Assembly: GCA_947290775.1 (NCBI GenBank)
Contig: CAMYPM010000009.1
Coordinates: forward strand, 1-64,000
Origin: an uncultured Bacteroidales bacterium
Lineage (GTDB): Bacteria; Bacteroidota; Bacteroidia; Bacteroidales; Porphyromonadaceae
DNA: 64,000 nucleotides
Direction of reading: 5' to 3'
In this document: positions 9,708 through 18,429 of the stretch, one piece after another
Numbering within the stretch: position 1 is the first letter of the stretch
Layout of the letters: every line of letters begins with the position of its first letter
Made by a program: the position numbers and the translations under genes
Notes under the pieces: model-generated
Databases searched by the model: none
Seen by the model: the letters and a program-made list of their open reading frames with translations, nothing else
What the model was told of the DNA's origin: nothing

Positions 9708-9977
9708 ATGTATTTAGATTCTGAAAAGAAAAAGGAAATCTTTGCTAAGTATGGTGCCAATCCGGAGGATACGGGTAGTGCAGAGAGTCAAATAGCTCTA
9801 TTTAGCTATCGCATTGATCATCTTACAGAGCACCTTAAGCAAAACCCCAAGGACTATGCTACCGCTCGTAGCCTTAAGATGTTAGTAGGTAAGCGTCGTA
9901 GACTCCTTGATTATGTAGCTAAGCAAGACATCCAGCGCTACCGCGACTTGATTGCTAAGTTGGGTCTTCGTCGCTAA
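9708..9977 (+). CDS. rpsO: 30S ribosomal protein S15
   Basis: S15 binds the 16S rRNA central domain early in small-subunit assembly. The 89-aa length is exact for the family. The typical sequence is present: GSAESQIALFSYRIDHLTEH, then HLKQNPKDYATARSL and LVGKRRRLLDYV. The gene has its own promoter and a strong terminator, so it forms a single-gene unit. Confidence 0.98.
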   Translation: MYLDSEKKKEIFAKYGANPEDTGSAESQIALFSYRIDHLTEHLKQNPKDYATARSLKMLVGKRRRLLDYVAKQDIQRYRDLIAKLGLRR

Positions 9978-10004
9978 GCACAAGAGCTTTATCATAGCTC
10001 TATA

Positions 10005-10048
10005 AAAGAGCCTTCCCACATACGTGAGAAGGCTCTTTCTTTTTTTTG
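10005..10048 (+). terminator. Rho-independent terminator of rpsO
   Basis: AAAGAGCCTTC and GAAGGCTCTTT form a perfect 11-bp stem, followed by a run of T residues to about 10048. Confidence 0.93.
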
Positions 10049-10230
10049 TTATCTATACACTTGTGTGCTATGTATTGTCTATATTCTATTAATTTGTTAC
10101 TTTTGGTGGTGAGGTAAATGTCTTTTCGTATCTTTTGTTTATTAAAAGGCGTCGTTAAGGTTAAATAAGTTATCCTCGTATGTCCCATGTGACAGAGTAT
10201 TTGAGTACAAATTATAAATAGAATAAGCCT

Positions 10231-11460
10231 ATGAAAGTTAGTAAGAATGCACAGCACTACATAGATTTAGAAGCTCGCTACGGTGCGCATAATTACCATC
10301 CGCTGCAGGTCGTTCTCAGTAAAGGAAGGGGAGCTAAGGTATGGGATGTAGATGGGAAAGAGTATTTTGATTTCCTTTCTTCTTATAGCGCCGTTAATCA
10401 GGGGCATTGCCATCCCAAGATTGTTCAAGCACTCAAAGATCAGGCAGATAGGATTTGCCTCACCTCTCGAGCTTTCTACAACGATGCTTTAGGTGAGTGG
10501 GAAGAATTCATGCACCGTTACTTTGGTTATGACAAACTTCTTCCCATGAATACAGGCGCCGAAGCAGTAGAAACAGGGCTAAAGCTTGCCCGTCGCTGGG
10601 GGTACCGAGTGAAGGGAATTCCGGAAAATGAATCTATCATAGTAGTATGCGAAGGCAACTTCCACGGGCGTACCATTAGTATCGTATCGATGAGTAGCGA
10701 TCCGGATAGCTATACGGACTACGGGCCTTTCACACCGGGGTTTGTAAAAATCCCCTATAACGATGTGTCTGCCCTTGAAAAAGTACTTGAAGAAAAGGGG
10801 GACCGCGTAGCCGGCTTCATTGCTGAGCCCATACAGGGCGAAGCAGGGGTAAAAGTCCCCGATGAAGGCTATCTGAAGCGCTGCTACGACTTATGCCATA
10901 AGCATCATGCGCTTTTCATTGCCGATGAAGTGCAGACCGGTATAGCGCGTACCGGACGTCGTTTGGCTTGTGACCATGAAAATGTGCGCCCCGATATAGT
11001 AATTCTCGGAAAAGCTATCTCAGGCGGTGTACTGCCCGTGAGCTGTGTACTGGCTGACGACGAAATTATGCTTACGATTGCACCGGGAGAGCATGGCTCT
11101 ACTTATGGAGGCTTCCCATTAGCTGCAAAAGTGTCGATGGCTGCTCTTCAGGTAGTTGAGGATGAGCATTTGGCTGAGCATGCGGAAAAGTTGGGTGTAA
11201 TCTTCAGAAAGGAATTGGAGGAATTCCAAACTCCTTTCATTGAGTTAGTACGAGGAAAGGGATTACTCAATGCTATTGTTATTAAACCTCATAATGGCAA
11301 AGAGGCATGGGATGTGTGTGAGGCAATGGCAGAAAACGGCCTCCTGGCAAAGCCAACCCATCGCCATATCATTCGTTTGGCTCCCCCTCTCGTTATTACG
11401 GAGACTGAGCTGTATGAGGCTCTCGATATTATCAAGAGTACTTTACTATCGCTTGAGTAG
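10231..11460 (+). CDS. rocD: Ornithine aminotransferase
   Basis: This PLP enzyme moves the delta-amino group of ornithine to 2-oxoglutarate, giving glutamate-5-semialdehyde and glutamate. The 409-aa class III aminotransferase has conserved [30 protein letters not shown] and the PLP lysine K261 in [10 protein letters not shown]. The full ornithine aminotransferase pattern is kept rather than that of acetylornithine aminotransferase. It is the first gene of a rocD-ctlX-pruA operon, with only 6 bp to ctlX. The neighbours supply ornithine and use the semialdehyde product, which strongly supports the assignment. Confidence 0.95.
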   Translation: MKVSKNAQHYIDLEARYGAHNYHPLQVVLSKGRGAKVWDVDGKEYFDFLSSYSAVNQGHCHPKIVQALKDQADRICLTSRAFYNDALGEWEEFMHRYFGYDKLLPMNTGAEAVETGLKLARRWGYRVKGIPENESIIVVCEGNFHGRTISIVSMSSDPDSYTDYGPFTPGFVKIPYNDVSALEKVLEEKGDRVAGFIAEPIQGEAGVKVPDEGYLKRCYDLCHKHHALFIADEVQTGIARTGRRLACDHENVRPDIVILGKAISGGVLPVSCVLADDEIMLTIAPGEHGSTYGGFPLAAKVSMAALQVVEDEHLAEHAEKLGVIFRKELEEFQTPFIELVRGKGLLNAIVIKPHNGKEAWDVCEAMAENGLLAKPTHRHIIRLAPPLVITETELYEALDIIKSTLLSLE

Positions 11461-11466
11461 AATCGT

Positions 11467-12384
11467 ATGATACAGAGACGTCAGAATACAGGCCGGGTGC
11501 TTATGGTGCGCCCGGCATTCTTCGGCTTTAACGAAGATACCGCCTCTAATAACCATTTCCAGCAACGCCCGCTCTCTCCCGATGACCTTACGCACAAAGC
11601 GCAAGAGGAGTTTGATGCTTATGTATCTCTGCTCCGTAGTGCCGGTGTGGAGGTAATCGTGGTACAGGACAACAATGAGCCACCCACCCCCGATGCGGTC
11701 TTTCCAAACAATTGGTTCTCCACCCACGTAACCGGTGAGTTGGTATTGTACCCCATGTTTGCACCCAATAGACAGTTAGAGCGTAAGCAGCAAATATTGC
11801 TTACGATCGGCATGATGCCGGGTATCACTAAGATCTTTAATCTTAGTGGCTTTGAAAAAGAGCATCTTTTCCTTGAGGGAACAGGCAGTATGTGCTTAGA
11901 TCGAGTAAATAGAGTAGTCTACTGCTGTGCATCCGAGCGCTCTGCGGCTCCCGTATTAGAGGAGTTTTGTGACGAAATGGAATACCAAACGGTGTTCTTT
12001 CATGCCTCCGACAACGAGGGAAGCCCGATTTACCATACCAACGTAATGATGAGTGTAGCCCGAGATTATGCGGTGGTCTGTATGGAGAGCATACGCAACG
12101 CAGAAGAGCGTGAAAGAGTAAGTGCCGCTCTTGCGGCAACCGGTCACGATCTGCTCCCTATATCAGTGGAGCAAATGAATCACTTTGCCGGCAATATGAT
12201 AGAGCTTGTCAATCAATCTGGTGAGCGGCTCATGGTCATGTCACAAAGTGCTGAGCAGAGCCTTACCGATGAACAGAAAAGCTTTATTCTCTCAAAGGGC
12301 AGAATTATTGCGCCCAATCTACATACCATTGAGACGATCGGCGGCGGCAGTGCGCGCTGTATGATTGCTGAAATATTTGTTTGA
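11467..12384 (+). CDS. ctlX: Citrulline utilization hydrolase, CtlX type
   Basis: This is a guanidino-group-modifying hydrolase of the arginine deiminase/amidinotransferase fold. The 305-aa protein opens with MVRPAFFGFNEDTASNNHFQ, the CtlX-type signature. It keeps PNNWFSTH, the catalytic histidine region IYHTNVMMS and the C-terminal nucleophile C298 in GGGSARCM. CtlX-type enzymes are thought to convert citrulline to ornithine. Its place between rocD and pruA fits, because ornithine is the substrate of RocD. A dimethylargininase-like role is the main alternative. Confidence 0.85.
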   Translation: MIQRRQNTGRVLMVRPAFFGFNEDTASNNHFQQRPLSPDDLTHKAQEEFDAYVSLLRSAGVEVIVVQDNNEPPTPDAVFPNNWFSTHVTGELVLYPMFAPNRQLERKQQILLTIGMMPGITKIFNLSGFEKEHLFLEGTGSMCLDRVNRVVYCCASERSAAPVLEEFCDEMEYQTVFFHASDNEGSPIYHTNVMMSVARDYAVVCMESIRNAEERERVSAALAATGHDLLPISVEQMNHFAGNMIELVNQSGERLMVMSQSAEQSLTDEQKSFILSKGRIIAPNLHTIETIGGGSARCMIAEIFV

Positions 12385-12405
12385 AATAAGAAAAAGAAAT
12401 ATAGT

Positions 12406-14031
12406 ATGAATAACTCCGTATATCTATTTGAAAAACCCCACAACGAGCCGGTCTATAGCTATGCACCGGGTACTCCTGAACGTAAGAAAATGCAAGAGGC
12501 ACTCGCTGAATTGGCCTCTCAAAAGCAGGAGATAATGCCTATTATAGGCGGAAAGGAGATCTCCACCGGTAACATGGGTACTGTGGTGATGCCTCATGAC
12601 CACCACCATGTATTGGCTAACTACCATAAAGTAGGGGAGAAGGAAGTGACTTTAGCCCTTGAGGCAGCACGTAAAGCGCATCACGACTGGAGCAATCTCC
12701 CTTGGACGGAGCGTGCTTCCGTGATGATGCGTATCGCACGCCTTATCGCTACTAAGTATCGCTACCAACTAGCTGCTGCGCTTATGCTTGGGCAAAGTAA
12801 AAATCCCATGCAGGCAGAGATAGATGCTCCCTGTGAGCTAATCGATTTCCTTACTTTCAGCACCTATTATGCAGGAAAGATTTACAGCGATCAGCCCGTG
12901 AGTGACCTGACCATGCTCAATCGAATGGAGTATCGTTCTCTGGAGGGCTTTGTATTGGCCGTTACACCTTTCAACTTTACCAGTATTGCTTCCAACCTCA
13001 ACTTAGCTCCCGCTATGATGGGGAATGTAACCGTATGGAAACCCTCTACCACCTCCCTGCTAAGTAATTGGTTACTGATGAAGATTTACAAGGAGGCCGG
13101 TCTTCCCGATGGGGTAGTTAACTTCCTACCCGGGCAGGGCGCTCTTATTGGTAGGATCACCACGGCGGCTCCGGACTTAGCCGGCTTCCACTTTACCGGC
13201 TCTACGGCTACCTTCAATAGTATTTGGAAAAGCATCGCCGGTAATATTGATCACTATCATACTTATCCACGTATTGTGGGCGAAACCGGGGGAAAGAACT
13301 TTGTAATGGTGCATCCTTCAGCTTGTCCCGAAGAAGTCGCTTGTGCTTTGGTTAGAGGCGCCTTTGAGTATCAGGGACAGAAGTGCTCAGCCGCAAGCCG
13401 TGCTTATATACCGAGGAGTCTGTGGTCTAAGGTAAAGGAGGTGATGTGCGACATGATCAAGACCATTAAGATGGGTGATGTGTGTGACTTCTCCAATTTT
13501 GTAAATGCCGTAATTGATGAAGCCTCTTTCGATAATCTGGCTGCCTACATCAATCGAGCAAAGCAAAGCGCCGATGCCGAGATCCTTATCGGAGGAAATT
13601 GCGATAAGTCGGTAGGCTACTTTGTGGAGCCTACGGTGATTGTAGTGAACAAACCGGATTATGAAACCATGTGCGATGAGCTGTTTGGGCCTGTGCTAAG
13701 TGTATTTGTATATGAGGATAGTGACTACACCGATACACTTCGTTTGGTCGATAAAACATCCCCCTACGGACTTACCGGCTCTATCTTCTCCTACGATCGA
13801 TATGCCACGGAAGAGGCGCTTGCTCTCTTGCAACATGCAGCAGGTAACTTCTATATCAATGACAAGCCCACGGGAGCGGTAGTCGGGCAGCAACCTTTCG
13901 GTGGCTCGCGTGCCAGTGGAACCAACGACAAGGCCGGTGGTCCCATTAATCTGCTCAAGTGGTGCTCGCCGCGTTGTATCAAAGAAACTTATACGCCGCC
14001 TACAGATTATAGGTATCCATTCTTGGGTTAA
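12406..14031 (+). CDS. pruA: L-glutamate gamma-semialdehyde (P5C) dehydrogenase
   Basis: The enzyme oxidises glutamate-5-semialdehyde/1-pyrroline-5-carboxylate to glutamate with NAD. The 541-aa protein is the stand-alone form, without a proline dehydrogenase domain. The general-base Glu293 (VGETGGKN) and the nucleophile Cys327 (GQKCSAAS) are both present, as is the NAD-site stretch FTGSTATF. It sits 21 bp after ctlX and completes the route citrulline, ornithine, semialdehyde, glutamate. Glutamate and ammonia from this route suit an asaccharolytic, peptide-using anaerobe. Confidence 0.95.
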   Translation: MNNSVYLFEKPHNEPVYSYAPGTPERKKMQEALAELASQKQEIMPIIGGKEISTGNMGTVVMPHDHHHVLANYHKVGEKEVTLALEAARKAHHDWSNLPWTERASVMMRIARLIATKYRYQLAAALMLGQSKNPMQAEIDAPCELIDFLTFSTYYAGKIYSDQPVSDLTMLNRMEYRSLEGFVLAVTPFNFTSIASNLNLAPAMMGNVTVWKPSTTSLLSNWLLMKIYKEAGLPDGVVNFLPGQGALIGRITTAAPDLAGFHFTGSTATFNSIWKSIAGNIDHYHTYPRIVGETGGKNFVMVHPSACPEEVACALVRGAFEYQGQKCSAASRAYIPRSLWSKVKEVMCDMIKTIKMGDVCDFSNFVNAVIDEASFDNLAAYINRAKQSADAEILIGGNCDKSVGYFVEPTVIVVNKPDYETMCDELFGPVLSVFVYEDSDYTDTLRLVDKTSPYGLTGSIFSYDRYATEEALALLQHAAGNFYINDKPTGAVVGQQPFGGSRASGTNDKAGGPINLLKWCSPRCIKETYTPPTDYRYPFLG

Positions 14032-14057
14032 TAGTAACTTTGAAGCGACAAGAAGAA

Positions 14058-14906
14058 ATGATGATGAAAACAGTAAAATCTTTATTACTCCTTTCCTTGC
14101 TTAGCCTGCTCCTTTGGGGAACAAAAAGCCAAAGTTTTGCCCAAAGCTCCAGAAAAGTAACGAGAGAAGTACCCATTAGCCAAGTGCGCCAAATAGAAGT
14201 AAGTGACAATATTATTGTCGATTTGACGCAAGGAAGTACCGAAAGCGCTGTCGTACATACAACCGATAAATTGCTGGGATATGTAGAAGTTAAGCAGGAG
14301 GGCGACAAGCTCAGTATACGATTGAAGGAGAGCAATCCCCTGAGACGAATTCGTAAGGAACACTACGTATTGGTATCCCTTACGCTTCCCTCCCTCAATT
14401 CTATTACTCTTACCGGTGCTGCTGAAGTGCGCAGCAAGGGAGATTTTGAGGCTGACAAATTGATCCTCTCTCTCTCCGGAGGTAGTGAACTAAAAGGGCT
14501 TAGGGCACTAACAAAAACAACCATTATCTCCCTTTCCGGAGCCTCTGAGCTGGATGGCTCTATCGTAGGAACAGTAAGCTTAGTAGCCTCCGGAAATAGT
14601 GAGGGCAATATACACATCGGCAGTGCCCCCATGGTTGTACTGAGTGTGTCGGGGAATAGTGAGATTGAACTCTCCGGAGCGGCTAACCAAACAGAGATTG
14701 TGGCCAGTGGAGCTTCGGAAATAGATGCAGATAAGTTTCGTACCGCAGAGGCCGACGTAGTGGCTTCGGGATCTTCCGAGGTGGCTATTGCCGTCTCTCG
14801 TAAGCTCGACTATACCCTCTCCGGATCAAGTGAGCTGGAAGTATATGGCAGGCCTCAAATCTCCCGCGCACAACAGACGGGGATGTCGGAATTTATGCTA
14901 AAGTAG
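14058..14906 (+). CDS. Secreted DUF2807 (GIN-domain) protein
   Basis: The ATG triplet run at 14058-14066 lies behind AGAAGAA. It gives a protein of about 280 aa with a signal peptide (MKTVKSLLLLSLLSLLLWG) and probable cleavage after SQSFAQ. The mature part is built from short beta-strand repeats, each containing SGxSE: SGGSELKG, SGASELDG, SGNSEGNI, SGNSEIEL, SGASEIDA, SGSSEVAI and SGSSELEV. This is typical of the DUF2807 beta-helix. It should sit in the periplasm or on the surface. The function is unknown. It is 27 bp after pruA but is not an obvious part of that pathway. Confidence 0.85.
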   Translation: MMMKTVKSLLLLSLLSLLLWGTKSQSFAQSSRKVTREVPISQVRQIEVSDNIIVDLTQGSTESAVVHTTDKLLGYVEVKQEGDKLSIRLKESNPLRRIRKEHYVLVSLTLPSLNSITLTGAAEVRSKGDFEADKLILSLSGGSELKGLRALTKTTIISLSGASELDGSIVGTVSLVASGNSEGNIHIGSAPMVVLSVSGNSEIELSGAANQTEIVASGASEIDADKFRTAEADVVASGSSEVAIAVSRKLDYTLSGSSELEVYGRPQISRAQQTGMSEFMLK

Positions 14907-14934
14907 TACAGCGCATTAGCAGCTCAGAATGCAA

Positions 14935-14976
14935 GAGTGTGCAAGTAGGTAAACGGCTTGCACACTCTTTTTTTTA
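14935..14976 (+). terminator. Rho-independent terminator after the DUF2807 gene
   Basis: GAGTGTGCAAG and CTTGCACACTC form a perfect 11-bp stem followed by about nine T residues. It ends the rocD-ctlX-pruA-DUF2807 unit. Confidence 0.93.
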
Positions 14977-15017
14977 CGCCTGAGGAGGATAACCCATACG
15001 TTCTGATCTTTTCTGTC

Positions 15018-15083
15018 AAACATCTGTATCTTTCAAGCAAAACATCTGTATCTTTCAAACGAAACATCTCTACCTTTCCCTCT
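15018..15083. repeat. Three 22-nt tandem repeat units
   Basis: Units at 15018-15039, 15040-15061 and 15062-15083 are each exactly 22 nt and share AAACATCTGTATCTTTCAA with small changes. The same unit recurs at 45353-45418 and, as an inverted pair, at 62005-62044. It lies in the 500-bp gap between the DUF2807 gene and tnaA. Confidence 0.8.
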
Positions 15084-15203
15084 CCCGATTAAATAGGGTT
15101 GCCGCACAACCGGTTTGGGGAAAGAGAAGGCACGTATGCCCGGCTTTATTCGTTTATACCCATTCCATTGATACTACCGAAGTACGCAGGAATAGATCCG
15201 AAT

Positions 15204-15291
15204 GAAAAATTTTTTTGTACCGGATGAAAAAATTTTTTCTTCGCCAACAAAAATATTTTTCTTCGTGATGAAATTTTCGTTTGCTCGTGAT
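15204..15291. repeat. Four AT-palindrome units with 21-23 nt period
   Basis: Units begin at 15204, 15226, 15249 and 15270. Each has a self-complementary A-run/T-run core (AAAAAATTTTTT type) followed by CTTCG or CTCG and GTGAT/CCGGAT. The period matches the 22-nt family nearby, but the sequence class is different. Confidence 0.65.
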
Positions 15292-15335
15292 ACTTTTCTA
15301 AAGGATGGCTTACGCTGAATTATTTATAGGGATAT

Positions 15336-15372
15336 AAAAAATGACCCTACTTCTCGCAGGAGAAATAGGGTC
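15336..15372 (-). terminator. Terminator of tnaA
   Basis: On the minus strand GACCCTATTTCTC, loop CTGC, GAGAAGTAGGGTC is followed by ATTTTTTAT. There is one G-T pair in the 13-bp stem. Confidence 0.88.
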
Positions 15373-15407
15373 GTATAAAGTTTCTTTATCGACTCAACAA
15401 AGGGAGC

Positions 15408-16787
15408 TTAGTGAGCGCGCTCTAATTCAACGGTGAAGTGGCGCATTACAGGAAGCTCCTTAGTGATAACGAAACCGCGCGTAATGGACTCGCGACGATC
15501 GTACACATTCTTCATTGCAGCTGCAATCACATCCATGTGGTTATTGGTGTATGTACGTCTCGGAATAGCCAAACGGAGCAACTCGAGCCTCGGATAGCGG
15601 TTCTCACGGGTTACGGGATCGCGGTCGGCAAGTATCGTTCCAATTTCAACTCCACGAATGCCGGCTTCTAAGTACAATTCAATAGCTAAGGTTTGTGCAA
15701 TGAACTCCTCTTTGGGGGTATGCGTAAGTACCTTCTTTGCGTCAATGAAGATAGCGTGTCCTCCGGCAGGTCGCTGGTAAGGAACTCCGTATTCGTCTAA
15801 CTTAGCAGCAAGATATTCCACCTGCTTGATACGTGTTTCAAGCGTGTCGAACTCTGTACCCTCATCTAAACCTTGCGCAAGCGCATTCATATCGCGTCCC
15901 GACATACCTCCGTAAGTGATAAAGCCTTCGTTCATCACGCAGAACATCTGACATTTGCGCCAGAGAGCTTCGTCGCGGAAAGCAACGAATCCACCCATAT
16001 TGACGATGGCATCCTTCTTGCTGCTCATCGTCATAATGTCTGCATAGGAGAGCATTTCTTTCGTGATCTCCTTGATTGTCTTGTCCTTATACTCCGGCTC
16101 GCGCGTTTTGATGAAGTAAGCATTTTCAGCGAAACGAGCACCGTCAATTTGCACTAGAACGCCATACTTGTGGCAAAGCGCACTTGTTTCGCGTATGTTT
16201 TTCATGCTCACGGGCTGACCTCCGGCTGTGTTATTGGTGATTGTCAAAACAACGCAAGGAATATCCTTCTTGTCGCGTGACTTAAGGGCAGCCTCTAATT
16301 TGTTGAGATCCATTTCGCCCTTGAAAGGAATTTCGAGCTGTGTGTCGGCAGCTGCATCTATGGTGCAGTCCAAAGCAATAGCCTTACGGAACTCAATATG
16401 ACCCTTCGTGGTATCGAAGTGTGAGTTGCCCGGCACCAAATCACCCTCTTTCAGAATAGATGAATAGAGTACATTCTCTGCCGCACGACCTTGGTGTGTA
16501 GGCAAGAAGTAGTCAAAGCCTAAGATATTTTTGATGGCATCCTTCATCTTGTAGTATGAAGAGGCACCGGCATAGCTCTCATCGCCTAACATAATGGCTC
16601 CCCACTGCTTGTCGCTCATAGCACCTGTGCCTGAGTCGGTGAGTAGGTCGATATAAACCTGTTCGCTCTTTAAATTGAAGAGGTTGTACTTAGCCTCCTT
16701 GATCCACTTTTCACGCTCTTGGCGTGTGCTGCGCCTAATAGGCTCAACCATCTTTATACGATAGGATTCTGCAAAAGGTAATTCCAT
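15408..16787 (-). CDS. tnaA: Tryptophanase (tryptophan indole-lyase)
   Basis: This PLP lyase splits tryptophan into indole, pyruvate and ammonia. Length is 459 aa. Conserved features are YIDLLTDSGTGAMSD near residue 45, PTHQGRAAE, NNTAGGQPVS, DGARFAENAYFIK and the PLP lysine at 257/258 in MSSKKDA. The specificity segment reads GVEIGT, as in tryptophanases, where tyrosine phenol-lyases carry an arginine (MERGI), so tryptophanase is favoured. The upstream gene on the same strand ends in its own terminator, so tnaA is monocistronic. Confidence 0.9.
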   Translation of the reverse strand: MELPFAESYRIKMVEPIRRSTRQEREKWIKEAKYNLFNLKSEQVYIDLLTDSGTGAMSDKQWGAIMLGDESYAGASSYYKMKDAIKNILGFDYFLPTHQGRAAENVLYSSILKEGDLVPGNSHFDTTKGHIEFRKAIALDCTIDAAADTQLEIPFKGEMDLNKLEAALKSRDKKDIPCVVLTITNNTAGGQPVSMKNIRETSALCHKYGVLVQIDGARFAENAYFIKTREPEYKDKTIKEITKEMLSYADIMTMSSKKDAIVNMGGFVAFRDEALWRKCQMFCVMNEGFITYGGMSGRDMNALAQGLDEGTEFDTLETRIKQVEYLAAKLDEYGVPYQRPAGGHAIFIDAKKVLTHTPKEEFIAQTLAIELYLEAGIRGVEIGTILADRDPVTRENRYPRLELLRLAIPRRTYTNNHMDVIAAAMKNVYDRRESITRGFVITKELPVMRHFTVELERAH

Positions 16788-16854
16788 ATAATTTATGACT
16801 TAATAGTTTATTGTTTCGTTTGTAGTTTTCTTATAGGTTGTTGCTCTGCTCTTG

Positions 16855-16862
16855 CAAAAATA
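16855..16862 (-). promoter_or_regulatory. -7 element for tnaA
   Basis: TATTTTTG on the minus strand fits TAnnTTTG and lies about 68 bp before the tnaA start codon. The -33 element is only a weak TTG. Confidence 0.45.
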
Positions 16863-17091
16863 CGGAAAATAAAGCACAACAATGTGATAATGCCGTTGTA
16901 AGTGGATATTTGAAAAGAAGGGGATTGAGCGAAAAGGCACCCTTCTTTCCTTTATACATTGCCCAATTCCTTTGACATAAGGCTGAGCATCGGGCTAAGT
17001 AAAGGCGTAATTTGCCGGAGAACCAAGCCCGGTAGTGGATAGTAATCCTAAGATAAGGGCATTACATCGCTTTTCTTCCGTTGGTGACAGG

Positions 17092-17142
17092 GGATAAAAA
17101 CTTAGGGAGGAGTCGCGACTTTTCGTCTCGGCTCCTCCCTAA
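17092..17142 (-). terminator. Terminator of the 127-aa lipoprotein gene
   Basis: TTAGGGAGGAG and CTCCTCCCTAA form an 11-bp stem. Read on the minus strand it is followed by GTTTTTATCC. Confidence 0.85.
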
Positions 17143-17185
17143 TAGAATTTTAAATTTCCAATATTACTAGGAAAGTAGGCAGTTT

Positions 17186-17569
17186 TTACTTCTTCTCTTC
17201 AGGAGCAGGAGTTTCTGCAGCTGTTACCTTAACTGTAAGGTCGGTAGCAGCTTCTATATTGCGATCACTATCGTAAAGTACAGCCTTGATGGTGCAAGAA
17301 CCTTCCTTAAGACCCTTCACTACGAGTGTTCTCGTATTGATATCAGCTATAGCCTTGTCTGAAACGAACCATTTAATATCCGTTACCTTTTGTTCGGGTT
17401 CAATTTTCACTTCAAGAGGTTCACTAGACTTTCCTGCAACGATAGTCAGTTCAGAAGGTGTGATTTTGATAGTCTTCGTATAAGTGGGTTCATCTGACTT
17501 ACAAGAAGTAGCAAACAAAGCTACCATAGCAAGTGAGGCAAATGCAATAAATAATCTTTTCATACTCAT
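17186..17569 (-). CDS. Small Ig-like (Big_2-type) lipoprotein
   Basis: The 127-aa protein begins with a lipoprotein signal (MKRLFIAFASLAMVALFATSC), with the lipidated Cys at about 23. It continues as one bacterial Ig-like domain with ITPSELTIVAGKSSEPL, IKWFVSDKAIADI and VVKGLKEGSCTIKAV. It ends in a short charged Pro/Glu/Lys tail. Such single-domain lipoproteins are common envelope proteins in Bacteroidales and no enzyme motif is present. A related 110-aa lipoprotein gene lies 95 bp upstream on the same strand, so the two may be cotranscribed. Confidence 0.8.
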   Translation of the reverse strand: MSMKRLFIAFASLAMVALFATSCKSDEPTYTKTIKITPSELTIVAGKSSEPLEVKIEPEQKVTDIKWFVSDKAIADINTRTLVVKGLKEGSCTIKAVLYDSDRNIEAATDLTVKVTAAETPAPEEKK

Positions 17570-17664
17570 TAGTTGATTTGTTGTGATAAATCTTTTTTTT
17601 GCTGTTCTAAGTTTCTCTTACTTGTAGAAATGTACGCAGTGTAAATTTCTGCAGATAGAAAAAA

Positions 17665-17997
17665 TTACTTTTTTACAAGCACCTTGATACCACAGGTCTT
17701 ATCACCGGCCTTAATAACTATATCCGCTTCTCCCGGGCCTACAGCTGTAATTACAAGCCCTTCTACGGTAGCCACTTCAGTATTGCTGCTCTCCAATACA
17801 GGATCTGCGGCACCTAAGGGAACAACCTCAATATCGTTAGCTGTATGTGTTCTACCAACCCTCAGGCTTACAAAGGCCCTTTGTACAGATACGCTTTGTA
17901 CATCTATTTTAGGCCATTTTGTCTTTGGTTCGCATGAGGTGGCGAGAAGTAAAAAGCCGAAAGAGAGCACTAATGCACTCGCAAATAGTTTCTTCAT
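17665..17997 (-). CDS. Small Ig-like lipoprotein
   Basis: The 110-aa protein has a lipoprotein signal (MKKLFASALVLSFGFLLLATSC) and a single Ig-like fold with LESSNTEVATVEG, then LVITAVGPGEADIVIKAG, the Big_2 pattern. It is a paralogue in design of the neighbouring 127-aa protein, but the two share little sequence. A well-formed promoter lies 90-120 bp upstream. Function is unknown; a surface or periplasmic binding or structural role is inferred. Confidence 0.8.
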   Translation of the reverse strand: MKKLFASALVLSFGFLLLATSCEPKTKWPKIDVQSVSVQRAFVSLRVGRTHTANDIEVVPLGAADPVLESSNTEVATVEGLVITAVGPGEADIVIKAGDKTCGIKVLVKK

Positions 17998-18084
17998 TGT
18001 TATATTCTATTCCTTATCATTAACTTCAAACCTTAAGCACCTTTCGCTCTTTTCAGAAAGAGGGGTATGCGCTTCAATGTGCAG

Positions 18085-18115
18085 CAAAGATAAAGAAACT
18101 ATTTTATATGACAAG
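18085..18115 (-). promoter_or_regulatory. Bacteroidetes promoter for the lipoprotein pair
   Basis: On the minus strand, CTTG (-33) is followed after 19 nt by TATCTTTG (-7), matching the consensus spacing. Confidence 0.7.
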
Positions 18116-18369
18116 AGCAAAGATTAATATATTTTGCGTTACTCTGCCTATAGTATCTACTTCAATATGCTAAAGCAGAGGCATTGTTTTGCATTATTAT
18201 GAAATATTGAAGGGTGCGAGGGAATGCGTTCTGTAGCCTTTCTGTTTCCATATTTTGGTAAAGAATTTGTTCTTTGCTAGCTCTCTTGTGGCGCAAGTTT
18301 TGTTATTCGGAGGTTACATAAGGAAGAAAAGGAAGCCTTGAATAGTGGTTTCTACCACAAATTATTTGT

Positions 18370-18377
18370 TACCTTTG
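18370..18377 (+). promoter_or_regulatory. -7 element for the PCMD lipoprotein gene
   Basis: TACCTTTG matches TAnnTTTG, 53 bp before the start codon. No clear -33 element. Confidence 0.5.
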
Positions 18378-18429
18378 TGAAAACAATTGTGAAACTAATA
18401 TTACACAGGAAACCTGAAACCCAACATTT

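Larger units (their letters stand above)
16788..17185. other. Gene-free stretch upstream of tnaA
   Basis: About 400 bp hold the tnaA promoter region (minus-strand -7 box TATTTTTG at 16855-16862) and, at the right end, the terminator of the Ig-like lipoprotein gene. No further gene, repeat or RNA is recognised between 16863 and 17091. Confidence 0.6.
17998..18429. other. Divergent promoter region between lipoprotein genes
   Basis: The 430-bp gap holds the minus-strand promoter at 18085-18115 and a plus-strand -7 box at 18370-18377. I see no gene, repeat or RNA structure between 18120 and 18365. Confidence 0.6.

Noticed and set aside
15018..15291. CRISPR array
   Set aside because: The 22-nt units are contiguous with no unique spacers of 25-40 nt, only three or four units occur, and no cas gene is near.
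15408..16787. Tyrosine phenol-lyase
   Set aside because: The specificity segment EIGT and the overall pattern fit tryptophanase. The arginine typical of tyrosine phenol-lyase is absent.
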